64,000 nucleotides of DNA from Ferruginibacter sp. (GTDB taxonomy: Bacteria; Bacteroidota; Bacteroidia; Chitinophagales; Chitinophagaceae), in assembly GCA_028288705.1 (NCBI GenBank), contig JAQBNH010000014.1, positions 240,334-304,333 of the forward strand. Direction: 5' to 3'. Numbering within the stretch: position 1 is the first letter of the stretch; each line of letters opens with the position of its first letter. The notes beneath the pieces were generated by a model that worked only from the letters and a program-made list of their open reading frames with translations, was not told where the DNA came from and ran no database searches. Of the stretch, positions 1-8,179 are shown piece by piece. Both the position numbers and the translations under genes were made by a program.

Positions 1-1
1 G

Positions 2-1486
2 ATCGATTACGAGATCCGCATGACGGAAGGTCCGCAGGCCGTGTATGGTACGATCTCCGTTTCCGGCAATGATAAAACAAAAGACTACGTGATCCTGCGT
101 GAATTGCGAACGGTACCGGGGGAAAAATTCAGCCGTGCTGATATTATCCGTACACAACGTGAGTTATCGCAGTTAGGATTTTTTAACCCGGAAAAAATCA
201 ATCCGAATGTTGTACCCAATGCAGAAAACGGAACGGTGGATATTGAATGGCAGGTGGAAGAAAAATCAGCAGATCAGCTGGAGCTTTCTGCGGGCTTTGG
301 TGGTGGTATCGGTTTAACAGGAACCCTTGGTGTTACCTTCAATAATTTCTCTATTAAAAATATCGGTAAGAAATCAAGCTGGGATCCGTTACCATCAGGT
401 GATGGGCAGAAATTAAGTGCAAGGATACAGTCTAACGGTAAGGCCTACCGCTCCTACAATTTCTCTTTCACAGAACCATGGCTCGGCGGCAAAAAAAGAA
501 ATTCGTTTTCCGTAAATTATTTCAATACGAAATATGCCAATGCTTACGATCCTTTCACGGGATTATATTGTAAAGCATGTGGCGATACATCGTATGTAAA
601 AACAGTTGGTTTTGGCGTCTCTCTGGGCAAACAATTAAAATGGCCTGATGATTATTTTAACCTCATCTATTCCCTGAATGTTCAGCAATACAAACTGCGT
701 AACTATGCAGTTAGTGGTTTCAACGGTTTGAAAGACGGTAATTCAACCAACATCAGTTTAAAACTAACTTTGTTGCGGAACTCTGCCGGCCCGAATCCGA
801 TTTTCCCGACAAGCGGATCGAATTTTATGATGAGTGGCCAGTTTACTTTACCTTATTCTTTGTTAGGCATTACGTCTGAAACGGATAACCAGTACAAGTT
901 TCCTGAGTTTCATAAATGGCGTTTCAATGGCGAATGGTATGTTCCGATCGGCCGCGCACGTGGTGCAGATAAAAACAAACAATTTATCCTGAAAGCTGCT
1001 GCCAAGTACGGTTTCATCGGCAGGTATAATTCTAAGCTGGATATTTCTCCTTTCGAACGTTTCCAGGTTGGTGATGCCGGATTGAGCAATACACAAGCCT
1101 TATTGGGTTATGATATTATTGCACACAGGGGTTATCCTGTTTACAACAATTCAGATCCGAAAGTGAATCCTGATAATATTCAGCCAACGAAATATTTCAC
1201 GATTTTTAATAAGTACACGATGGAATTGCGTTACCCGTTCAGTACAAGCGCAAGCAGTACGATCTATGGGTTGGCATTCTTCGAGGCGGCAAATGGCTGG
1301 TATGATTTCAAGAATTATAATCCCTTTAAACTGCGCCGCTCTGCGGGTGTAGGGATGCGTTTCTTCCTGCCGATGTTTGGTTTGTTGGGCTTCGATTATG
1401 GTGTGGGACTGGATCGTTACAACCAGAATACAGGAATAAAAGGTGCTGCGAAGTTTACCTTTATGTTAGGACAGGAACCGGAATAA
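2..1486 (+). CDS. bamA: BamA, outer-membrane protein assembly factor (5' truncated by window edge)
   Basis: This is the C-terminal part of BamA, the barrel that inserts beta-barrel proteins into the outer membrane. The frame is open to the left edge, so the first ATG in view (position 20) is not the true start and the earlier POTRA domains lie outside. The visible part begins with a last POTRA domain (SVSGNDKTKDYVILREL, the usual GN-T-hinge) up to about residue 85. A 16-stranded-barrel-type region follows, starting at LELSAGFGGG. The conserved loop-6 RGY motif (AHRGYPVY) is encoded near 1122-1145. The two ompH/skp genes and murI follow immediately, the gene order commonly seen in Bacteroidota. 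The C-terminus ends in QEPE and lacks the terminal aromatic typical of proteobacterial barrels. Identification is secure. Confidence 0.95.
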   Translation: MDYEIRMTEGPQAVYGTISVSGNDKTKDYVILRELRTVPGEKFSRADIIRTQRELSQLGFFNPEKINPNVVPNAENGTVDIEWQVEEKSADQLELSAGFGGGIGLTGTLGVTFNNFSIKNIGKKSSWDPLPSGDGQKLSARIQSNGKAYRSYNFSFTEPWLGGKKRNSFSVNYFNTKYANAYDPFTGLYCKACGDTSYVKTVGFGVSLGKQLKWPDDYFNLIYSLNVQQYKLRNYAVSGFNGLKDGNSTNISLKLTLLRNSAGPNPIFPTSGSNFMMSGQFTLPYSLLGITSETDNQYKFPEFHKWRFNGEWYVPIGRARGADKNKQFILKAAAKYGFIGRYNSKLDISPFERFQVGDAGLSNTQALLGYDIIAHRGYPVYNNSDPKVNPDNIQPTKYFTIFNKYTMELRYPFSTSASSTIYGLAFFEAANGWYDFKNYNPFKLRRSAGVGMRFFLPMFGLLGFDYGVGLDRYNQNTGIKGAAKFTFMLGQEPE

Positions 1487-1535
1487 TTTTGTTATCCTTA
1501 ACTTGTTTAATCCTTTATTTGTAAAAAGTATGCAT

Positions 1536-2048
1536 ATGAAAAAGATACTGGTTTTTGGATTTTGCCTGATGCTGATCTCTTTTGGTTCGCAGGCACAACG
1601 TTATGCGGTGATCGATTCAAAATATATCCTGGAGAAGATCCCCGATTATAAAGAAGCGCAAAAAAAACTGGATCAGTTCAGCGATGTATGGCAACAGGAG
1701 TTGGATCAGAAGCAAACAGCACTGGATAAAATGTTTAAGGATTATGATGCAGAACAGGTGATGTTGCCGGATGCACTAAAGAAGAAGAGAGAGGACGAGT
1801 TATATAATAAAGAAAAAGAATTACGTGATCTGCAACGGAAGCGTTTCGGGTTTGAAGGCGACCTTTTTAAAAAGCGCCAGGAGCTGATAAAGCCAATACA
1901 GGACAGGGTTTACAACGCTGTACAGAAGCTGGCTACAGAGAAACAATATGATTTCATCCTGGATAAAAGTGAAGGAATTACTGTTATCTTTGCCGACCCT
2001 AAACTGGATCGCAGCGATGATGTACTGCGCAACCTGGGTGTTAAATAA
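1536..2048 (+). CDS. ompH: OmpH/Skp-family periplasmic chaperone (first copy)
   Basis: This is a periplasmic chaperone of the Skp/OmpH family that carries unfolded outer-membrane proteins from the Sec translocon to BamA. From the ATG at 1536 the product is about 170 residues. It has a signal peptide (MKKILVFGFCLMLISFGSQA, cut before Q), an N-terminal strand (YAVIDSKYILEKIP), a long charged coiled coil with repeated K/E/Q, and a C-terminal strand region (YDFILDKSEGITVIFADP). I prefer 1536 over the upstream TTG at 1503 or ATG at 1530, because the signal peptide then starts with MKK. It lies 50 bp after bamA and 90 bp before a paralogue, consistent with co-transcription. Confidence 0.9.
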   Translation: MKKILVFGFCLMLISFGSQAQRYAVIDSKYILEKIPDYKEAQKKLDQFSDVWQQELDQKQTALDKMFKDYDAEQVMLPDALKKKREDELYNKEKELRDLQRKRFGFEGDLFKKRQELIKPIQDRVYNAVQKLATEKQYDFILDKSEGITVIFADPKLDRSDDVLRNLGVK

Positions 2049-2138
2049 TCGGTAATTGGATGAATTACAAGCAGCAAAAAATACGCTAAAACGTACTATT
2101 AATATCAAACAACAAACTGTAAACATTTAAAAACGACA

Positions 2139-2681
2139 ATGAAAAAATTAATCGTAGCAGGTGTGATGGCATTAGGAATTTTTAATGCATCTGCACAAAA
2201 CAAGATCGGGTACATCAGCACAGATGAGTTGATTGGTATCATGCCGGAAGCTGAAAAGGCCGATGCAGAATTAAAAGAATTCCAGGCGTCATTGGCGCAG
2301 CAAGGCCAGGATTTGATGAAAGACCTGAGCATGAAAGACAGTCTTTTCGTAAAAGATTCTGCAAAGTTGTCTCCAACGATGAAAGAAATTAAAAGAAAAG
2401 AATTGATCGAGTTATACCAGAAAGTTCAAAGCTGGCAGCAGCAGGGCCAGGAATTATACCAGGCTGAAGCACAGAAAAAAATTGCCCCATTACGCGATAA
2501 AGCAATGGAAGCGATTAAAAATGTTGCTAAAGAAAATGGGTATACTTATGTTCTGGACATCAACTCAGTGATTGTTGCACCCCCGGGTGATGACATCCTG
2601 CCTTTGGTAAAAAAGAAACTGGGCATTAAAGATGCGGCAGCGCCACCAAAATCAGCAGCCCCCGCACCAAAGAAAAATTAA
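2139..2681 (+). CDS. ompH: OmpH/Skp-family periplasmic chaperone (second copy)
   Basis: This is the second Skp/OmpH paralogue, 180 residues. It has a clear signal peptide (MKKLIVAGVMALGIFNASAQ), the family N-terminal strand KIGYISTDELIGIMPE, a central coiled coil of about 100 residues, and the C-terminal strand YTYVLDINSVIVAPPGDDILPLV. The tail is Ala/Pro/Lys rich (AAAPPKSAAPAPKKN), probably a disordered extension. Tandem skp-like genes after bamA are a family-level habit in Bacteroidota, and the two copies may differ in client preference (inference). A factor-independent terminator follows directly. Confidence 0.92.
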   Translation: MKKLIVAGVMALGIFNASAQNKIGYISTDELIGIMPEAEKADAELKEFQASLAQQGQDLMKDLSMKDSLFVKDSAKLSPTMKEIKRKELIELYQKVQSWQQQGQELYQAEAQKKIAPLRDKAMEAIKNVAKENGYTYVLDINSVIVAPPGDDILPLVKKKLGIKDAAAPPKSAAPAPKKN

Positions 2682-2704
2682 TCGCCTTTATAGAATTTTT
2701 TAAT

Positions 2705-2736
2705 AAAGCCTTCCAACCCGGAAGGCTTTATTATTT
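2705..2736 (+). terminator. Terminator after the bamA-ompH-ompH operon
   Basis: A 10-bp near-perfect stem AAAGCCTTCC/GGAAGGCTTT with loop AACCC is followed by TATTATTTTT. It ends the chaperone operon just before murI, which therefore needs its own promoter. Confidence 0.85.
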
Positions 2737-2739
2737 TTG
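2732..2739 (+). promoter_or_regulatory. -7 element TATTTTTG abutting the murI start
   Basis: It matches the Bacteroidota sigma-A -7 consensus TAnnTTTG exactly. Only three bases separate it from the murI ATG at 2743, so the predicted transcript would be leaderless or nearly so. It overlaps the T-tract of the preceding terminator, so it could also be fortuitous. Confidence 0.4.
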
Positions 2740-2742
2740 GGA

Positions 2743-3585
2743 ATGGATGACAAGAAACCAATCGGCATTTTTGATAGTGGTTACGGCGGACTCACGGTGT
2801 TAAAGGAGATTGTAGCGCGACTACCTCAGTATGATTATATCTATATGGGCGACAATGCCCGCGCCCCATATGGTACAAGAAGTTTCGAAACCATCTATGA
2901 ATACAGCCTCGAGGCAGTTAAGTGGTTTTTCGAACAGGGATGCCCAATGGTGATTCTTGCCTGCAATACCGCATCTGCAAAAGCCCTGCGAAATATTCAG
3001 CAAAAAGATCTGCCCGGCCTCGACGCGGAAAAAAGAGTGCTCGGCGTTATTCGTCCAACCGCAGAGGTCATCGGCAACTTCAGCAAAACGCATCATGTCG
3101 GCGTACTTGGTACGCCGGGAACAGTTCAATCCGGATCATACCTGATCGAGATCAACAAGTTTTTTCCTCAAACGATCGTTACCCAGGAAGCTTGCCCGCT
3201 GTGGGTTCCGCTGATTGAAAACAACGAACAGCATTCCGCAGGAGCAGATTATTTTATAAAAAAGCATTTGGATAACCTGCTGGCAAAAGACCCCGCTATC
3301 GACACAGTGTTGTTAGGTTGTACGCATTATCCGCTTCTCGCAGAAAAAATTGAGGCTTACCTTCCCAAACAGATCCGCGTTGTTTCCCAGGGAAGTATTG
3401 TTGCGGAAAGCCTGGAAGCCTATCTCGGCAGGCATCCCGAAATAGCCATAAAATGCGCAACGGATGGAAATGTTTCCTTTTACACAACCGATGATTCGGA
3501 GGATTTTGACAGGCATGCGGCTAATTTCTTCGGTAAGGCGGTGAAATCCCGTCATTTAGAGTTGGCAGGAGATATGGGCAGATAA
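2743..3585 (+). CDS. murI: Glutamate racemase
   Basis: Converts L-glutamate to D-glutamate for peptidoglycan stem peptides, in the cytoplasm and without a cofactor. The 280-residue product shows the substrate-binding start PIGIFDSGYGGLTVLKE (residues 6-22). Both catalytic cysteines are present: Cys74 in ACNTAS and Cys193 in GCTHYPLL. The PYGTRS motif lies at 42-47. Length is normal for the family. I take the ATG at 2743; a TTG at 2737 is in frame but adds only two residues. It sits between the outer-membrane chaperone operon and the rpmH cluster. Confidence 0.96.
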   Translation: MDDKKPIGIFDSGYGGLTVLKEIVARLPQYDYIYMGDNARAPYGTRSFETIYEYSLEAVKWFFEQGCPMVILACNTASAKALRNIQQKDLPGLDAEKRVLGVIRPTAEVIGNFSKTHHVGVLGTPGTVQSGSYLIEINKFFPQTIVTQEACPLWVPLIENNEQHSAGADYFIKKHLDNLLAKDPAIDTVLLGCTHYPLLAEKIEAYLPKQIRVVSQGSIVAESLEAYLGRHPEIAIKCATDGNVSFYTTDDSEDFDRHAANFFGKAVKSRHLELAGDMGR

Positions 3586-3633
3586 ATTCGGGAATATTTT
3601 ACATTTTGGCTCAGCTCGTTTCACATATTTCCT

Positions 3634-3641
3634 TACCTTTG
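3634..3641 (+). promoter_or_regulatory. -7 element TACCTTTG upstream of rpmH
   Basis: Exact TAnnTTTG match 81 bp upstream of rpmH, leaving a leader of roughly 75 nt. No convincing -33 TTG is placed at the usual spacing. Confidence 0.55.
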
Positions 3642-3657
3642 CCGTCCTTTCACAACA

Positions 3658-3677
3658 AGCAGGGATGGTGCCCTGCT
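3658..3677 (+). promoter_or_regulatory. Stem-loop in the rpmH 5' leader
   Basis: A perfect 7-bp hairpin, AGCAGGG, loop ATGGTG, CCCTGCT, lies in the untranslated leader between the predicted promoter and rpmH. It has no T-tract, so it is not a terminator. It may be a leader structure for translational or stability control of the L34 operon (inference). Confidence 0.4.
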
Positions 3678-3722
3678 GCTGAAATAACTTAACAACATTT
3701 GTAAAAGGAAAAATTTACTATA

Positions 3723-3890
3723 ATGCCAGGAAAAAAAAGAACCTACCAACCCCATAAGCGTCGCAGAAAATCTGTTCACGGATTTCGTAAGCGTATGCAG
3801 GATGCCAATGGCCGTAAAGTATTGGCTAGCCGCAGAAAGAAAGGACGTCATCGTCTGACTGTTTCTGATGAGCACGGTTCAAAAAAATAG
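3723..3890 (+). CDS. rpmH: 50S ribosomal protein L34
   Basis: A 55-residue, very basic ribosomal protein of the large subunit. The L34 signature is clear: [17 protein letters not shown], then [19 protein letters not shown] and LTVSDE. The tail HGSKK is a few residues longer than the commonest L34 length. The start [10 protein letters not shown] is fixed by homology, as L34 begins within two or three residues of KRT. It is followed by its own terminator and then rnpA and yidD, the classic order. Confidence 0.97.
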   Translation: MPGKKRTYQPHKRRRKSVHGFRKRMQDANGRKVLASRRKKGRHRLTVSDEHGSKK

Positions 3891-3935
3891 AAAAGCTCCG
3901 GTTGCCTTAAAAGCAATTGACGGATACTGTATATT

Positions 3936-3962
3936 AGCTCCCGTTTATGCGGGAGCTTTTTT
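3936..3962 (+). terminator. Terminator after rpmH
   Basis: Perfect 8-bp stem AGCTCCCG/CGGGAGCT with loop TTTATG followed by TTTTTT. It lies between rpmH and rnpA and probably tunes the excess of L34 over RNase P protein. Confidence 0.9.
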
Positions 3963-3972
3963 AATGATATAA

Positions 3973-4380
3973 TTGACCAGTACACCACGATATTTTTTTA
4001 AGAAACAAGACCGGCTAAAAAGCCGCAAAGCGATCGACCAGCTCTTTCAAAAAGGGAAAAGTTTCTCGGTGTACCCTTTTAAAGTAATTTGGTTACCTGT
4101 TTGCAATGATCATCATTTACAGGCAGGCGTTGCTGTTAGCAGCCGTAATTTTAAAAAAGCTGTTGATCGCAACCGGATAAAAAGATTGATGCGGGAGGCT
4201 TACCGGCTACAAAAAGCAGCACTCGCCGATCGGCTTTTTACAAAGGAAAGGAGGTTAAGCTTATTTATCATTTACACCGGGAAGGAATTGCCCGAATACA
4301 ATTTGGTTGTTGAAAAGATCAGTTCCATTATTGGACGGCTGATAAAACTTACTGATGAAGTGGATCAAAATCATACTTAG
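3973..4380 (+). CDS. rnpA: Ribonuclease P protein component
   Basis: Protein subunit of RNase P, which helps the catalytic RNA cut the 5' leader from pre-tRNAs. The 135-residue product shows the family core: [22 protein letters not shown] at the N-terminus and the RNR signature in [15 protein letters not shown] (residues about 63-77), which contacts the RNA. The start is a TTG at 3973; the preceding in-frame codon is a stop and there is no ATG before the conserved region. The 3' end overlaps yidD by 26 bp, suggesting translational coupling. Confidence 0.93.
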   Translation: MTSTPRYFFKKQDRLKSRKAIDQLFQKGKSFSVYPFKVIWLPVCNDHHLQAGVAVSSRNFKKAVDRNRIKRLMREAYRLQKAALADRLFTKERRLSLFIIYTGKELPEYNLVVEKISSIIGRLIKLTDEVDQNHT

Positions 4381-4585
4381 TTCACCTTTTATTCTCCTGA
4401 TTAAATTATACCAGTGGATACTTTCGCCATTGCTTGGTCCGAAGTGCCGCTTTACACCAACCTGCTCCCATTACGGCCTGGAAGCATTTAAGAAATACGG
4501 GCCGCTAAAAGGTATGTGGCTTACGGCACGCCGCGTCGCCCGTTGTCATCCATGGGGCGGTCATGGGTACGACCCTGTTCCATAA
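4355..4585 (+). CDS. yidD: Membrane protein insertion efficiency factor YidD
   Basis: A small 76-residue protein at the inner face of the membrane that assists YidC-type insertion. The family pattern is complete: an amphipathic N-terminus ([18 protein letters not shown]), then [20 protein letters not shown] with conserved cysteines, then [15 protein letters not shown]. It overlaps the end of rnpA. The oxaA/yidC gene that follows in some genomes is absent here, and the next gene is convergent. Confidence 0.93.
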   Translation: MKWIKIILSSPFILLIKLYQWILSPLLGPKCRFTPTCSHYGLEAFKKYGPLKGMWLTARRVARCHPWGGHGYDPVP

Positions 4586-4588
4586 AAA

Positions 4589-4616
4589 AACGCCGCAAAA
4601 TTTGCAGCGCTTTTCT
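4589..4616 (+). terminator. Terminator after yidD
   Basis: An imperfect hairpin CGCCGCAAA/TTTGCAGCG followed by CTTTTCTT lies between convergent yidD and the hydrolase gene. Because A-tracts precede it (AAAAAAA), it may also act on the opposite strand. Confidence 0.55.
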
Positions 4617-4630
4617 TATTGACTTTTAGT

Positions 4631-5458
4631 CTAGATAAAATCTAACAGATCCTTATTTAATCTTTCTCTTTCGGTAAACCAGAGTCCGTGAGGGGCGCCT
4701 TCGTACACAATGTACTGACTGCCCGCGATCAGTTTCGCCGATTCGTCACCAGTCGCTTTAATTGGAACTGTTTTGTCTTTGTCCCCATGAATGATGAGGG
4801 TAGGAACATTGATCTTTGGAACGTCTTTTCTAAAATCAGTCATCGCAAAAGCTTTTGCACATTCAATGGTAGCGATTGGTGAAGCATGCATTGCTTTGGC
4901 AGAAGCATTCGCGAGGTATGCTTCAGTTACGGGGTGACTGATCATGCCAACGCCGTAAAAATCTTTATTAAAACCTTCGAGGAAAGTTGGCCGGTCTTCG
5001 GTCATTCCCTTCAGCATTTTATCAAACATTTCCTGGGGAACACCATTCGGGTTTGTGTCAGTTTGCAACATATAAGGTACAACCGCACTGATCAGTACTA
5101 CTTTCGACACCCGGGCACCGCCATATAAAGAAAAATATTTAGCGATCTCGCCACCGCCCATTGAGAAGCCAACTAAAGTCACATCCTGGATATCGAGGGC
5201 TTCCAAAACAGATTTCAGGTCACCAGCGAGCGTATCGTAATCGTAAGGGCCAAGTGGCTTATCTGATTTGCCGAAACCGCGGCGGTCATATGTGATGCAA
5301 CGTAATCCCTGTTGCGGAAGTGCAGTAAGCTGGTATTCCCACATCGTTCCGTCTAACGGCCAGCCGTGAATGAATACAACGTTCTTTCCTTTACCAAGGT
5401 CTTCATAATAAATGTTTACAGGTTCAGCACCCTTTTGGGCAGATTGTGCAAATGGCAT
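4631..5458 (-). CDS. Alpha/beta hydrolase, cofactor-free (chloro)peroxidase/esterase-like
   Basis: A 275-residue single-domain alpha/beta hydrolase. Visible elements are the oxyanion motif HGWPLDG (31-37), nucleophile elbow GFSMGG with Ser99, the acid Asp226 or Asp228 in IIHGDKDKTVP, and catalytic His257 in APHGLWF. The pattern YDRRGFGKSDKP with GFSMGG resembles the non-heme haloperoxidase/arylesterase branch. The actual substrate cannot be told from sequence. It has no signal peptide and is likely cytosolic. It lies next to sodA, which could hint at an oxidative-stress context, but the genes have separate signals. Confidence 0.85.
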   Translation of the reverse strand: MPFAQSAQKGAEPVNIYYEDLGKGKNVVFIHGWPLDGTMWEYQLTALPQQGLRCITYDRRGFGKSDKPLGPYDYDTLAGDLKSVLEALDIQDVTLVGFSMGGGEIAKYFSLYGGARVSKVVLISAVVPYMLQTDTNPNGVPQEMFDKMLKGMTEDRPTFLEGFNKDFYGVGMISHPVTEAYLANASAKAMHASPIATIECAKAFAMTDFRKDVPKINVPTLIIHGDKDKTVPIKATGDESAKLIAGSQYIVYEGAPHGLWFTERERLNKDLLDFI

Positions 5459-5570
5459 GGTGGCTTATTTTAAATTGTTTGGAATAGATTGTTACTCACG
5501 CAAACTTGTTGCCAGTAAATTCTTAGTAATTACGGGATACAGCCAAAGAGGGTTTCAAATGAATAAGCAC

Positions 5571-5599
5571 AAAAAAAGCCACCCGGTTTGGATGGCTTT
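5571..5599 (-). terminator. Terminator after the superoxide dismutase gene
   Basis: On the minus strand AAAGCCATCC pairs with GGGTGGCTTT (one G-U) around a 5-base loop and is followed by TTTTTG. It lies just past the sod stop codon. Confidence 0.85.
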
Positions 5600-5615
5600 G
5601 GATAAAGTGTCTTTC

Positions 5616-6221
5616 TTATTTTGATGCGGCCTCGAAACGCTCCGCAACTTTATTCCAGTTCACTACGTTCCAGATTGCTGCCAGATAGTCTGGGCGTTTA
5701 TTCTGGTATTTGAGGTAATAGGCATGTTCCCAAACATCGATACCAAAAATTGGTGTTCCTTTTACTTCTGCCACATCCATTAATGGATTATCCTGGTTAG
5801 GCGTAGAACTCACTTCTAATTTGCCGTCTTTTACAATCAGCCATGCCCAGCCACTGCCGAATCTTGTTGTTCCCGCTGCAGTCATCTTTTCTTTTAATCC
5901 GTCAACAGATCCAAAACTACTGTTGATCGCTTCCGCAAGTTTGCCGGAAGCTGCGCCGCCATTGCCTTGCAGGCTATCCCAGAAAAAAGTATGGTTCCAA
6001 TGTCCACCGCCATTGTTGCGCACAGCCGGACTGATTGTACCTGCATTTTTAACCAGCTCTTCAATGCTTTTATTTTCGTGTTCTGTTCCTGCGATTGCTT
6101 TATTTAAATTATCAACATAAGCCTGGTGATGCTTATCATGATGAATCTGCATGGTTTGTTTATCGATATGTGGTTCCAGCGCGTCGTATGCATATGGAAG
6201 CGGTGCTAATGTAAATGCCAT
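5616..6221 (-). CDS. sodA: Superoxide dismutase, Mn-type of the Fe/Mn family
   Basis: Dismutes superoxide to hydrogen peroxide and oxygen. The 201-residue protein has the four metal ligands His27, His77, Asp162 and His166 (the last two in DVWEHAYYL). Metal preference is read from two positions: [11 protein letters not shown] (Gly where Fe enzymes have Ala-Gln) and Gln143 in STPNQD, both typical of Mn or cambialistic enzymes. No signal peptide, so cytosolic. A -7 promoter element lies 44 bp upstream and a terminator follows, so it is probably monocistronic. Confidence 0.95.
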   Translation of the reverse strand: MAFTLAPLPYAYDALEPHIDKQTMQIHHDKHHQAYVDNLNKAIAGTEHENKSIEELVKNAGTISPAVRNNGGGHWNHTFFWDSLQGNGGAASGKLAEAINSSFGSVDGLKEKMTAAGTTRFGSGWAWLIVKDGKLEVSSTPNQDNPLMDVAEVKGTPIFGIDVWEHAYYLKYQNKRPDYLAAIWNVVNWNKVAERFEAASK

Positions 6222-6265
6222 AATTTCAAAATTTTAAAATGTAAAAAATAGGAAACTTGTTGTCA

Positions 6266-6273
6266 CAAAATTA
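6266..6273 (-). promoter_or_regulatory. -7 element for the sod gene
   Basis: The minus strand reads TAATTTTG, an exact TAnnTTTG, 44 bp before the sod ATG. No clear -33 is seen. Confidence 0.5.
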
Positions 6274-6331
6274 AAGCTAATGGCGGAAAGCCTGTCTTTA
6301 ATAAAGAATATTTCTTATTTCGATAATACAG

Positions 6332-6769
6332 CTAACGGCGTGCCTTAAAAAAATCTTTCATCAGTTGCGCGCAATTGGCCTCTAAAATTCCACCACTGAC
6401 AACCGTTTTTGGGTGAAAGGGATTATTTGGCGTGGTTGTTCTGCGATAGCCGTTTTTCTCATCGTAGGCGCCAAATACAATCCGCCCGATCTTGCTCCAA
6501 TACAAGGCACCGCAACACATCAGGCAAGGCTCCACCGTCACAAATAACGTTGCTTCGGGTAGGTACTTACTGCCGAGGAAATTATAAGCTGCCGTGAGTG
6601 CCAGTATCTCAGCATGAGCAGTGCTGTCATTCAACATTTCAACCTGGTTGAACGCGCGGGCAATGATCCGGTCCTGCATTACAACAATGGCCCCAACCGG
6701 CACTTCTTCTGCTGCGTAAGCTTTTTTTGCTTCCGCTATCGCCAGCTGCATATATTGCTCATCACTCAT
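6332..6769 (-). CDS. tadA: tRNA-specific adenosine deaminase
   Basis: Deaminates adenosine-34 of tRNA-Arg(ACG) to inosine so that it can read CGU, CGC and CGA codons. The 145-residue cytidine-deaminase-fold protein carries the zinc and proton-shuttle motif HAE (52-54) and PCLMC (Cys82, Cys85). The family start EQYMQLAIAEAKKAYAAEEVPVGAIVV is intact. The downstream segment GAYDEKNGY matches the TadA rather than the guanine deaminase branch. It is divergent from the aldehyde dehydrogenase gene with only 35 bp between starts. Confidence 0.93.
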   Translation of the reverse strand: MSDEQYMQLAIAEAKKAYAAEEVPVGAIVVMQDRIIARAFNQVEMLNDSTAHAEILALTAAYNFLGSKYLPEATLFVTVEPCLMCCGALYWSKIGRIVFGAYDEKNGYRRTTTPNNPFHPKTVVSGGILEANCAQLMKDFFKARR

Positions 6770-6791
6770 AAAATCTTGACTAACTTTAAAA

Positions 6792-6799
6792 CAAAATTA
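6792..6799 (-). promoter_or_regulatory. -7 element for tadA
   Basis: The minus strand reads TAATTTTG 22 bp before the tadA start. It lies inside the 35-bp divergent gap, so the tadA and aldehyde dehydrogenase promoters must overlap. Confidence 0.5.
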
Positions 6800-6804
6800 C
6801 GGTA

Positions 6805-8178
6805 ATGGCTTCTCTAAATGAATTGGAAATACTGCGAAAAACTTTCGGGAGCGGACGTACCAAAACCTACTCCTTTCGCAAGGAACAATTGCAGAAGTTT
6901 AAAGCCGCGATTGAAAAATTTGAAGTGGAGATCTACGAGGCGTTGTTTAAAGATCTTAAGAAAAGTCCGGAAGAATGTTGGGTAACGGAGAATGGATTCT
7001 TATTAACGGAGATCAATTATGCCATAAAAAAGCTGGAATCCTGGATGCAGCCGCAACGGGTTCGCACGAACCTGCTTAACCTGCCTTCGAAAAGTTATAT
7101 CATGTCCGAACCTTTGGGTGTGGTACTCATCATCAGTCCGTGGAATTATCCGTTGCAGTTATTATTAACGCCATTGGTTGGAGCTATTGCTGCAGGTAAT
7201 TGTGCAGTTTTAAAAGCCTCTGAATTTGCACCGGCAACAGCAGCAATCGTTAAACGGATAATAGCTGAAACTTTTGATCCGGCTTATATCCTTTACACCG
7301 AAGGTGATGGATCGAAGCTGATAACCGAGATGATGGATGAATTTGTTTTCGATCATGTATTTTATACCGGAAGTACGGCTGTAGGAAAATTAATTTACCA
7401 GATGGCAGCAAAAAACCTGGTTCCGGTCACATTGGAATTGGGCGGTAAAAGCCCCTGTATCGTGGAAGAACGTGTAGATCTTACGATTGCTGCACGAAGG
7501 ATTGCAGCAACAAAATTTTCAAACGCCGGGCAAATGTGTGTGGCCCCGGATTATGTGCTCGTACATGAATCAAATAAAGAAGGGCTGATAAAAACATTAA
7601 AAGAAGTACTGGAGCAATTTTTTGGAAGTGATCCTGCCGCAAGTGATAACTATGGGAAGATTATTAATGAAAAACAATTTGACCGGATCAGCGGATATTT
7701 AAAGCAGGGAACCATTCACGCAGGCGGAGAAACGAATCGGGAGAAATTATACATCGCGCCGACGTTACTCGATAATATAAAAGCCGATGACCTGATCATG
7801 CAGGAGGAAATTTTCGGGCCTGTTTTGCCAATCCTTTCTTTTAAAACCATGGAAGAAGCATTGGCCATCATCAACCGAAATAAAAATCCGCTTGCATTTT
7901 ATGTGTTTACTTCCGACAAGGAAAAAGAAAAAGTTTGGCTAAATGCAGTTTCTTTTGGAGGTGGCTGTGTAAATAATGCGAGCTTTCATCTCACAAATCA
8001 CCATTTACCTTTCGGGGGGCGTGGGTTTAGCGGCACCGGGAAATATCATGGGAAATTTAGCTTTGAAACCTTCAGCCATTTAAAAGCGATCATGAAAACA
8101 CCCACATGGCTGGATCCTTCGATAAAATATCCGCCGTATAAAGGCAAATTGAAATTATTTAAATGGGTGATCCGATAA
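6805..8178 (+). CDS. Class 3-type aldehyde dehydrogenase
   Basis: NAD(P)-dependent oxidation of aldehydes to acids. The 457-residue length and the motif set SEPLGVVLIISPWNYP (101-116), general base Glu211 in ELGGKSP and nucleophile Cys245 in NAGQMCVAPDY place it in the ALDH3-like group, which prefers medium and long-chain or aromatic aldehydes. The C-terminal IFGPVLPI and LPFGGRGFSGTGKYHG motifs are present. One base separates its stop from the glutathione peroxidase gene, so the two are an operon, plausibly detoxifying lipid-peroxidation products (inference). Confidence 0.92.
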   Translation: MASLNELEILRKTFGSGRTKTYSFRKEQLQKFKAAIEKFEVEIYEALFKDLKKSPEECWVTENGFLLTEINYAIKKLESWMQPQRVRTNLLNLPSKSYIMSEPLGVVLIISPWNYPLQLLLTPLVGAIAAGNCAVLKASEFAPATAAIVKRIIAETFDPAYILYTEGDGSKLITEMMDEFVFDHVFYTGSTAVGKLIYQMAAKNLVPVTLELGGKSPCIVEERVDLTIAARRIAATKFSNAGQMCVAPDYVLVHESNKEGLIKTLKEVLEQFFGSDPAASDNYGKIINEKQFDRISGYLKQGTIHAGGETNREKLYIAPTLLDNIKADDLIMQEEIFGPVLPILSFKTMEEALAIINRNKNPLAFYVFTSDKEKEKVWLNAVSFGGGCVNNASFHLTNHHLPFGGRGFSGTGKYHGKFSFETFSHLKAIMKTPTWLDPSIKYPPYKGKLKLFKWVIR

Positions 8179-8179
8179 T

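Noticed and set aside
2821..3129. Open frames opposite murI and many similar ones opposite other genes
   Set aside because: They are shadows of well-supported genes, with no family motifs and unlikely compositions.
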